Part shown: positions 55,640-64,000 of the stretch, one piece after another
Layout: each line of letters starts with the position of its first letter
Numbering within the stretch: the stretch's first letter is position 1
DNA from: Flaveria trinervia
Taxonomy: Eukaryota; Streptophyta; Magnoliopsida; Asterales; Asteraceae
DNA: 64,000 nt
Assembly (NCBI GenBank): GCA_025506515.1
Contig: CM046452.1
Location: forward strand, 40,085,518 to 40,149,517
Reading direction: 5' to 3'
Made by a program: the position numbers and the translations under genes
Notes under the pieces: generated by a model
Seen by the model: only the letters and a program-made list of their open reading frames with translations
Databases searched by the model: none
What the model was told of the DNA's origin: nothing

Positions 55640-56995
55640 TTATGTGAAAACTAGCATCTTTATCCTTGTAAAATCGGTTTTAAAGGATGTTTATCAACTC
55701 ATTGGAGGCGGTTTTTGATTAGTTTAATAAACCCCATGTCTTTCAAAGTTATATCTTCATGCTTATGATTAAACTTTGAAAGATAGTAATGTCAATTGAT
55801 TGACATGTTTTGTTGTTGTTTGTTTGGACAAACAAACCCTAATTTTTAGTTTATGTTGGCTGAAAATTTGGAGTTTGATGGGGTTTATTTTGTTTGTTGA
55901 ATGATCTTTGTGATTGTTCATTTGATGGTGCATGACCTAGCTTAGACCTTGTGTTGTTTTTGGTTTTGTTGAATGTTTGGTTTTGGTTATTTCGTTCAAT
56001 TGGGTTGTAAGTTCTGTGCTTGTAATTTATCTATTTATTCATTGGATGTAATAATAGATTAGGAGTATTTCTCTTTTACTAGAAAATATGTATTAGGATA
56101 TAAATTATGTAGAGAAGATGCTCGGAAAGGAAGCACAAAAGGAAGACACAAAGTGACTAGAGGCATACGGATGCGACATCAAGTGGGAGGTCCATTGCGA
56201 TCTCATTATTGTGTTGTTGGTAACCCTTAAGAAAGACCATGTTGTTGCTTATACTATGCTTGTTCGATTGTGATTTTGTGAATGATTGTGTGATATTTGG
56301 ATATGATAAACAATCTTTATAAAAATGATCTTAACAAGCTTATATAAAATGGTTCTTAATCATTAAAAGGCAATAAAAGGTTATTAAAATGATTTAATGA
56401 TTTAAAGATTAAAATGGGTTTTAATCAAAGGACCATAGGGTATCTTGTATTTGAAAGCATGAAAATACAAGTACATAGAGTTTTCTAAAACTTAAATTAT
56501 TAAATCTTAAAAACAAGATCAACACCATACTTTTACACAACACTTGAGTCACTTGGGAACTCTTAGTGGGATAAAGGTCACCTAACCATTTTGAGGGAAC
56601 TTGTGATTGAGGTGAGAATGCCATAATTGTGGGATAAAGGTCACCTAACCTCTTATTTTGGCAAACTCACACGTGTGTGTAAGTAGGGTGTCTTGATTTG
56701 CAAACCATGTGAAATGGATCACCTATGATGTGGTTTCCAAATGGTGTTGATGGATTAACATGCTGACTCTACATATGATGTTTGAAGTCGATCCCATCTT
56801 CTAGAAGTTGCAAATGGTTGCAACCGTCAATCGTTGACCACCTTATTAATTTAAATCGTGGGATAAAGATCACCTAACCACTATTTAAATGTAATGTTGG
56901 ATTCTAGATTTTAATATTAAATTGACCTTAAAAGGTATTAATTATTAAAATATCAATATCGAAAATACTAAAAATGATATTTGTTAAATTTTGTA
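55640..56995 (+). other. Leader of D, gene-free
   Basis: 1.36 kb between primer site and gag, A/T-rich. The string GTGGGATAAAGGTCACCTAA occurs twice (about 56570 and 56635) and once more with one change (about 56868). No ORF worth calling. Confidence 0.7.
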
Positions 56996-57850
56996 GATGG
57001 CCACCATAATAGTGGTAATTATGATAACTCATCTGCGTCAGCCCAATCTTTACGAGCGATTCTCCGAAAGGAGCGTCTAAATCATAACTATTTTATTGAT
57101 TGGTATCGAAACTTAACCAAGAGAAACGATCATATGTTTTAGACGACCCTATCCCCGATCAACCTGCTGAGGATGATGAGGAGGCCTATAACGATTGGCT
57201 GAAGTACACTGAGGACTCCGTCCAAGTGTCTTGCCTCATGCTAGCAAGCAGGACTCCGATCTCCAAAAGGAGTATGAACATCACAGAGCTTATGACATGA
57301 TAACCCAGCTGAAGGAAACGTTCCAACAGCAAGCAAAGGTTGAGCGCTTTGAAACGGTTCGAGCACTCCATGCATGTCGTATGGACGACAACCAATTGGT
57401 TTCATCTTAAGTACTTAAGATGAAAAGCCACATTGACCGCATCGAAAGGCTTAATTGTCCCGTCTCGAAGGAAGTGGCCATGGATTTGACCTCAATGGCC
57501 TTACAAAAGGTTCGAGACGTTCGTGTTGAACTACAACATGAATGCTTGGGACAAAAGCATTGGTGAGCTTCACTCTATGCTTAAAACAGCCAAGGCGGCC
57601 ATGGGTAAAAGGGTTTTACCCGTTCACACCATCAATGAAGGTGGGAACAAGAAAAGGCCTTATCCCACACCCAAGGCAAGAGTTGCCAAGGGTACGGGAC
57701 CCGTAAAGGGGAAAGGGAAAAGGGTGGGTATGGTACCACCCAAAGCACCGGAGAAGAAGCAAAAGGTTGCTTCAATGACCCATGGTTTAAGCGTGGGGAG
57801 ATTAGACATTGGCCAAGAAATTGTCATGTTCATCTCCAAGAGTTGAAAGC
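56996..57850 (+). pseudogene. D gag, broken
   Basis: Family start region SASAQSLRAILRKERLNHNY, FIDWYRNLTKRNDH, then in another frame REKRSYVLDDPIPDQPAEDD (57100-57300) and SVQVSCLMLASRTP. MLNYNMNAWDKSIGELHSML (57523-57846) follows, then a Lys/Gly-rich basic tail that normally precedes the zinc knuckle. The knuckle itself is decayed (WFKRGEIRHWPRNCHVH). At least three frame changes. The ATG at 56996 is out of the main frame. Confidence 0.8.
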
Positions 57851-58930
57851 CAAGAGGGATGTGGGGCAAACCTCAGGTACAATTTACATGATTCATATTG
57901 ATCTTAATGTTATATCTTCCAACACATGGGTATTGGATACCGGGGAACTCATATTTGCAATTTGTTGCAGGGGTTCAAAAGAAGTAGGGACTTCAATCAA
58001 GGGGATGTCAGCCTCTACATGGGCAATGGAGCTAAAGTGAAAGTTAAAGCTTGTAGGGACTAAATCCTAAAACTTCCAAGTGGTTTGGAAGTAATTTTGA
58101 AGAATGTTTTATATGCTCCTAGTTTGACTAGGAACATTATTTCTGTATCCCAATTAAGACATTATGATTATGTATTATCTTTTGTTGAAAATGATATTCA
58201 TGTTTCTTTAAATGATATTTTCTATTTTAAAGCTATTCCCATTAATGGTATTTATGAATTGGTTCATGAGAATACTTTAAATGGTTCATTGTACAAAATA
58301 ACACCAAGAAACTCAAGTTGGATTTGAGTGATACCTATCTTTGGCATATCATCTTGGTCATATAAACAAGAAACGCATACAATCACTTCGAAAGATGGTC
58401 TTTTAAAAACAAATGAATGTGATTCATTTGATGTATGTGAATCTTGTTTACAAGGAAAAATGACTAAGGCACCCTTTAGTGGGACTAACGAAAGGGCAAA
58501 ATATTTGTTAGGAATCATACATTCGGATGTATGTGGTCCTTTTAAGCCAATGACTAGGAATGGTGAAAGATACTTCATTACCTTTACCGACGATTATAGT
58601 TGCTATGGGTATGTGTACCTATTAAGACACAAAGATGAAGCTTTTGAAATGTTCAAGATCTTTCAAAACGAAGTATAAAATCAACTCAACAAGTCGATTA
58701 AAGTTCTCCGCACCAATAGAGGAGGTGAATAACTAAGTGATGCTATTCAAGATCATATTAGGAATTGTGGGATTGTCTCATAACTCACTCCACCTGGAAC
58801 ACCACAACAATAATGGTGTGTCTGAGAGGAGGAATCGAACCTTATTGGATATGGTCCGATCTATGATGGCTAGAAGACATTGCCTCTATCATTTAGGGGT
58901 TTCGGTTTGCTCTCCGTGGCCCGTATTCTA
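57851..58930 (+). pseudogene. D protease, pre-integrase and integrase
   Basis: Protease entry NTWVLDTGELIF (DTG codons 57936-57944; the usual Cys after DTG is gone). VILKNVLYAPSLTRNIISVS follows (58085-58327). The pre-integrase/integrase block CDSFDVCESCLQGKMTKAPF, then IIHSDVCGPFKPMTRNGERY and FTDDYSCYGYVYLLRHKDEA (58328-58678) is open for 116 codons. The remainder is split: LRTNRGGE, GTPQQ, NNNGVSERRNRTLLDMVRSM with the Glu region. Not functional. Confidence 0.85.
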
Positions 58931-58950
58931 AATATAGCCCCAACAAAAAG

Positions 58951-60929
58951 GTGGAAAGGACACCTTTGAGATATGGCATGGAGAGTTCCATCCCTATCAT
59001 ACTTAAGGGTCTGGGTTGTGAGGCTTATGTTAAGACTACCACCCCAAACAAATTGGAAATCCGATCCACCAAGTGCATCTTTGTTGAATATCCTAGAGAT
59101 TCTATGGGATATTATTTCTATGATCCACTGGAACAAAAGGTGTTTGTTGCCAGAAAGGGTGAATTCTTAGAAGCAAAGTTCCTTATGGAAGGAACTAGCA
59201 GTAGTACAGTGGATCTTGAGGAGGATCAAGAACCACAACCCAATGCATGTTGGTTGAAACTAGCACTCAACATGAGGAAGTTGAAGATGATCAATGTTGA
59301 TCAATACACACAAAACGTTCGCATAAGTGGTAGAACTAGTAATCCACCTGAAAGATACGGATTTTTCATGGATGGATGCTATGTGGTAGATTCAGATGAA
59401 CCAACCAGATACCATGATGCAGCGTCCAATTCGGATTGTGAAAAATGGCTGGAGGCCATGAGCGTTGAGATGCAATCCATGCATGACAATCAAGTATGAG
59501 ACTTGGTTGTACCACCTCTTAACTCCAAAGTAGTTGGAAGTAAGTGGGTTTTCAAGAAGAAAACCGATATGCATGGAAACTTGGATACTTATAAGGCTAG
59601 ACTTGTAGCAAAGGGTTTCACCCAAACTCAAAGGGTTGATTATGATGAAACCTTCTCACCTGTTGTGATGCTAAGTCTATAAGGATATTGTTTGCCATAG
59701 CTGCTCATTATGATTTTGAGAATGGCAAATGGATGTCAAAACCGCTTTCCTAAATGGATATCTTGAGGAAGATGTCTATATGGTTCAGCCTGAAGGTTTT
59801 GTCGATCCAAAACATTCTAATAAAGTATGCAAGTAAAAGAAATCAATCTATGGATTGAAACAACCATCGAGAAGTTGGAATCACCGTTTTGATGAAGAAA
59901 TAACCAAATTTGGGTTCATTAAAACGTTGATGAAGCATGTGTATATAAGAAAGCTAGTGGGAGCATCATCATTTTCCTAGTATTATATGTCGATGACATC
60001 CTACTATTTGGAAATGACATTCCAACCATGGAGGGTGTAAAAGCTTGGCTTGAAGTTGTTTCTCCAGTAAGGATCTTGGTGCAGCCGCCTATATTCTGGG
60101 AATAAAGATCTATAGGGATAGATCAAGGTGGTTGTTTGGTTTGAATCAAAGTGCATACATTGATAAGATCTTGAAAAGGTTCAGATAGAGAACTCTAAGA
60201 AAGGTACGATACCTATTCAAAGAGGGACGATATTGAGTACAACTCAATGTCCAAGCTCAAAGGATGAGCAAGATAAAATGAAGGAAATCCCATACGCATT
60301 TGCTATTGGATCCATCATGTATGCGATGATATGCACTCGGCCAGACGTGTCATGTGCATTATGCATGACAAGCCGATACGAGCAAAATCCTGGAAACAGT
60401 CATTGGATGGCCGTTAAGAACATACTTAAGTACCTAGGAGGACAAAAGATATGTTCCTAATCTATGGATCTGGTGATGAGGAACTCGTGGTAAAAGGTTA
60501 CACGGATGCGAGTTTCCAAACCGATCGTAATGATTCATGGTCACAATCGGGATATATTTTCATTCTGAATGGAGGAGCGGTCTCTTGGAAGAGCTCCAAA
60601 CAGGATGTTAGGCTTTATCAACTACAGAATCTGAATACGTCGCCGCCTCACTGGCAGCTTAAGAAGCTGCATGGTTGAAGAAATTCATTGCCGATCTAGG
60701 GGTCATCCCTTCCATTCGGGACCCCCTAGAGATCTTTTGTGACAACGAGGGTGCGATTGCTCAAATCAAGGAACCTCGTGCTCATCAAAAGACTAGGCAC
60801 ATTGTGCGGAGATTCAACTACATACGAGATGAAGTTGAGAAAGGAAAGATATGTATTCGCAAGCTCCTTGATAAGGGAAAGCATGAAAGTCATACTTGTG
60901 CCATGGGACTTCAATATTCTAGTGATTGA
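58951..60929 (+). pseudogene. D integrase end, reverse transcriptase and RNase H
   Basis: 58951-59499 is open for 182 codons: the integrase C-terminal side (GCEAYVKTTTPNKLEIRSTK, GYYFYDPLEQKVFVARKGEF) and the linker to CEKWLEAMSVEMQSMHDNQV. After a stop comes reverse transcriptase: SKWVFKKKTDMHGNL, ARLVAKGFTQTQRVDYDETF, KTAFLNGYLEEDVYMVQPEG and the catalytic YVDD at 59986-59997. RNase H: YAFAIGSIMYAMICTRPDVS (60233-60460), VKGYTDASFQTDRNDSWSQS, then CDNEGAIAQIKEPRAHQKTR (60675-60929). Broken in about eight places. Confidence 0.87.
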
Positions 60930-61695
60930 ATTTGATCTGTAATTTCGTATTTGGATATTTGGAACTCTTTATTGCTTGAATAAAATTATTTGGTTATAAT
61001 ATTTCAATTATTGTTCCTGTTTAGCATGTTCAATCCATGAGTAAATTGTTTACTCTAAATGTCCTTAGTCGTTCATACTTGTGGGAACAACTATGAGGGT
61101 AAGATTATTATGAATTTGGATTGGTAGATATCATATGGATGAATATAGAGCAAAAGGTTGCTGCCAAAGTTCATAGATATTTGTGGGATGCAAATATTGG
61201 ATTGACCTGCATCTCAAATATTACTTCATGGAATCTTCGTAATTGATCATAAGTAATTTTGAGTAAAGGCGAACATCATTGGTATCCTCTGACCTGAGAT
61301 ACATATTGGGTCTTGATATTTACCGAATATAATACTTTGACTTTGCTCTTCGCTCTTCTGAAACATGGCAGTACATAAGTCTGAGTTCAGGTATGATATA
61401 AGGTAACTGTGAGAGACGTATGTAGTCAAGATGGGATTTGTCCCTCTTATTCGTTGAGAGTAAGATGTCTAAGGCCTGATAAAGTTAAATCAATGGAGAA
61501 TGATCACTCTGTGTCTCTAGGATTTAACATGACATCTGCGACAAAGGGATAGATGATTGATTCACCTAAAACATTTCAAGTATGGTACTTGAAGGAGATG
61601 ATGTTATTGAATGGCATTCAGTCATACGTATTAAGGGTAGTAAACCGTTGTTAGGCGGTATTTACTGCTTGCATTAATCTTCTATGAATCTTGTG
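60930..61695 (+). other. 3' untranslated region of D
   Basis: No gene. Matches 2890-3241 in E over its second half. Includes GTTGTTAGGCGGTATTTACT. Confidence 0.75.
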
Positions 61696-61707
61696 CAAGT
61701 GGGAGAT
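61695..61707 (+). other. Polypurine tract of D
   Basis: GCAAGTGGGAGAT directly before the LTR, the same as in E. Confidence 0.8.
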
Positions 61708-62607
61708 TGTTGGATCATGTATGCCCAAGACACATACAAGATTGATGTGGTTAGTACGTTATGATCCAAGTCAGGTCATACCCAATAACAAGCCAAACAT
61801 ACACCAATAAATATTTGTTTGTTGATAAGATCATACAAATAAATATGACACCAATTTAGAAAACGGGTTTTCTAATTATTGCTTTTGGGATAGAACAACA
61901 TTATATGGATAATTTGTTCATGAGATATTTATTTGTTTCATTATTTAAGTTGGTTAAATAATGACAAATAAAATTGTGTTAATGTTATATAATTAAAATA
62001 GGTTTTGATTTTATAAATTTAAGGGATGAAAGAGTTAATTTTATAAAACTTGAAATGGGTGGGAAACCCATTTGAAATGGGCTAATTTCGGCCGCCCTTG
62101 GCCTTGAAACACCCATTTTTTGTCTTGGTTCTTGAGTGAAATTACTCACTTGAACACTCTTCTGTCATCTCACCTTCTCTCACACACACATAAGCAACAA
62201 AAGCTCTCTACAAGGCCATCTTATTTTCGGATTTTTCAGCTCAAAAGAGGCTAAAAATTCGTGTTTTGAAGGTTCCTTGGTGTAGAACTTTGGTGTCAAG
62301 CTTCCTTACTAGCTTGAGGTCTTCTCCTTTGAAGGCTAGCAACTCAAGAACATCATCATCCTCTTCATTCCTTTCATCCACAACATTGTGTCCTGAAAGG
62401 TAGATTTCTATGAACACCCTATGGATGTTCTTGTTCATTTTGTATGCTAGCTTTTCACATAATAAATATCCTTTTGTCTATGGGTTTGTTGTTTTGCACA
62501 TGATAATGGTATTTTTTAGAAACTTTAACATGTTTAAAGTAGTATATTCCGCTGCGTTTCATATGTTTAAATGGTTAAAAACTGTAACTGGTATGACAAC
62601 CCCATCA
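61708..62607 (+). repeat. 3' LTR of D (900 bp)
   Basis: TGTTGGATCATGTATGCCCA to ACAACCCCATCA. Scattered substitutions and one-base indels against the 5' copy. Confidence 0.95.
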
Positions 62608-62612
62608 CACTA

Positions 62613-63579
62613 ATCCCAAGACCTCATCCTAAAAATGATTTTTTGAACAAACTATTAATAGTCTGCATGCAAATGAGGTGCGAGATGATTATGATTCTAC
62701 AATTGGTATGGGATACAATAAACCAAATGCTGACAATCAAGCTAACGATTGTTCAGTCCCGGTTGTTTGTAAATCTATATCTACTATTCTTCTAACTTTT
62801 TCGATAAGTTTAAAGCAAGTGAAATTCCTACTTTTGAGCCTGTCAAGTTTTGATTGAAGAGATTAATCAGGAATCACCTAATCATCAAGTCCAACAACAA
62901 CAACACATCCCACTCCTATCAATCAAGATCCATTGGAAGCAGATCTGTGTATACGAGATTGGTCAAGCAGATCTGTGTCAGTTCATCAAACATCAAGATT
63001 TCACCTGAAATTGTCATGTCTCAAATGCTTCCAAAAATTGAATCAAGACCGATATGCATCTCATCTCCAACTTCAAAACAACACAATCAATCAGTAAAGA
63101 TATCATTCCTTTTTCAGCATAGCAAACACCAAAATAAGCAAGAATCTGCTACAAGCTCATAGCAATTCTCATCCCCACCTACACCACACGAGACTAGAAA
63201 GAATCAAAAGCCTTTCAAGGCTTGTTTTGAATGTGGAAAAGAAGGTCATGTGGTAAAGAAGTGCCCTCAAAAACTTTCTTTGAATAGTAAAGGCAAACCA
63301 AATTGCTTCTCTGGATGTAAGTCTACAAAGAATGTTCTAGATGATAAAGGCAACACGAGTTGCTTCTCTGGATCAAGAGGTAAAAATCACACATCTTTGA
63401 ATGATTGGATGGAAAAACCTCCATCCAAACCTTTTCATGTGAAGCCGATTTCACATAATTCAAAGATGAAAATGACCAAAGATTTAAAACCAAATTCTTT
63501 TCCTTCTACTCTTAAACAGAAAATGATTTCCAAATTCAAATCATTCAAATCCAAATTAATTAAACCAAAACAAATTTAG
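62613..63579 (+). pseudogene. I: copia gag C-terminal region with zinc knuckle
   Basis: Plus strand. EQTINSLHANEVRDDYDSTI, then GMGYNKPNADNQ (compare GLGY and GIGY in B and A2), continuing in other frames. ACFECGKEGHVVKKCPQ carries a perfect CCHC knuckle at 63223-63264, then a basic Lys/Ser-rich tail with two similar units (GKPNCFSG and GNTSCFSG; open 63250-63579). The opposite strand from B, so it is a different element; where B ends and I begins, near the D insertion, is not resolved. Confidence 0.65.
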
Positions 63580-64000
63580 CAAATTAAAAAGAAGGATACA
63601 ACAATCCCTAATTGTTTAAACAGTTGTGTGCCAAAGCAGGTTACTGATATTGATGAAAAAGGAACTTCAAGGACTACGATGCCTGGGTTCCCCTTTCAAA
63701 CTAATCTGTTAGTGAGTGCAGGAACAATTCAGGAGGACTGTTAGTGTGCTAATGGAGTTAAATTCAGGACTATAATGGCATGGATATCCATTGAGACTGG
63801 TTATACGGTACAAGTCAGCGCTAATGGAGTTAAATTTACTTTGGGAGGAATGAGTGAAGCCTAGAAGACTCTGCATAATGCTGAAAAGAAAGCATATGCC
63901 CTGTTGACTCAATCTATACCTAAGCACATATTTCATCAGTTGCGTGAGAACAAGCAGTCTAAGAAATTATGGGAGGCGTTGGAAAAGAGATACGAAGGAA
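63580..64000 (+). pseudogene. I: UBN2-type gag N-terminal piece at window end
   Basis: MAWISIETGYTVQVSANGVK, a stop, then NAEKKAYALLTQSIPKHIFH and SKKLWEALEKRYEG, the helix typical of copia gag capsids. Unexpectedly it lies downstream of the zinc knuckle instead of upstream. GCTAATGGAGTTAAATT occurs at about 63750 and 63821. It continues past the window. Confidence 0.55.

Larger units (their letters stand above)
54723..62607 (+). mobile_element. D: complete Ty1/copia element
   Basis: 7885 bp with two 900-bp LTRs, target duplication CACTA (54718-54722 and 62608-62612), primer site, gag, protease, integrase, reverse transcriptase, RNase H, a long 3' untranslated region and a polypurine tract. 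No extra ORF. The LTRs differ by roughly 5 percent over the first 190 bp by eye, so it is not very recent. All ORFs are broken. The gag type (LRAILRKERLNHNYFIDWYR) is that of a widespread copia group distinct from A, B, C and H. Confidence 0.95.

Noticed and set aside
1..64000. Host plant gene or non-coding RNA gene
   Set aside because: Every coding stretch I could read belongs to retrotransposon gag, pol or the extra ORF; no tRNA or rRNA motifs were found by eye beyond primer sites.

Overview
This window is a plant heterochromatin-type block made almost entirely of nested LTR retrotransposons. I see no host protein gene, rRNA, tRNA or CRISPR array. Protein families, tRNA-iMet-type primer sites (TGGTATCAGAGC) and 5-bp target duplications point to a flowering plant. 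The particular copia family with an extra ORF after pol is one I associate with Asteraceae genomes (lettuce, sunflower, wormwood type); that placement is inference from memory, not from a search.

Left part (1-14979): a stack whose left halves lie outside the window. A1 (copia, + strand, 3' end at 2885) sits in E (copia, + strand, 3' LTR 3255-4240). E sits in A2 (copia, - strand, broken inside the protease region at 4241, 5' LTR 7448-8288). A2 sits in the 5' LTR of G1 (Ty3/gypsy, + strand, 3' LTR 12798-14979). G1 sits in the 3' LTR region of an old copia element B (- strand). This gives five nesting levels.

Middle (14980-43207): B resumes with its extra ORF (15143-17727), a long repeat-rich spacer and its RNase H. 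It is then split by G2, a Ty3/gypsy chromovirus at 20074-42122 with target duplication TCCAG. G2 is itself split in gag by C, a full-length Sirevirus-like copia element on the - strand at 23018-35569 with target duplication CTGTA. B resumes with its reverse transcriptase (42123-43207).

Right part (43208-64000): a 3' fragment of another extra-ORF copia element H (- strand, 43208-49052) is fused to a fragment J of a fifth extra ORF (49053-51316). An unusual spacer follows, with a cytosine-rich tract of about 350 bp at 51860-52215. B gag/pre-integrase remnants occupy 52862-54722. D, a complete copia element (+ strand, 54723-62607, target duplication CACTA, two 900-bp LTRs), comes next. A + strand gag remnant (I) runs to the window end.

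Nearly every ORF is broken by frameshifts or stops; the A2 gag is the best preserved. The most interesting pattern concerns the extra-ORF copia families. In C, B and H, a family-specific short motif is repeated both in the element's own LTR and in the spacer just upstream of its extra ORF. The motifs differ between families (CAGTAGTT/AACTACTG hairpins in C, AGTTTCGC in B, CTTCGGAAG in H). This suggests, as inference only, a recurrently evolved LTR-like control region for the extra ORF.
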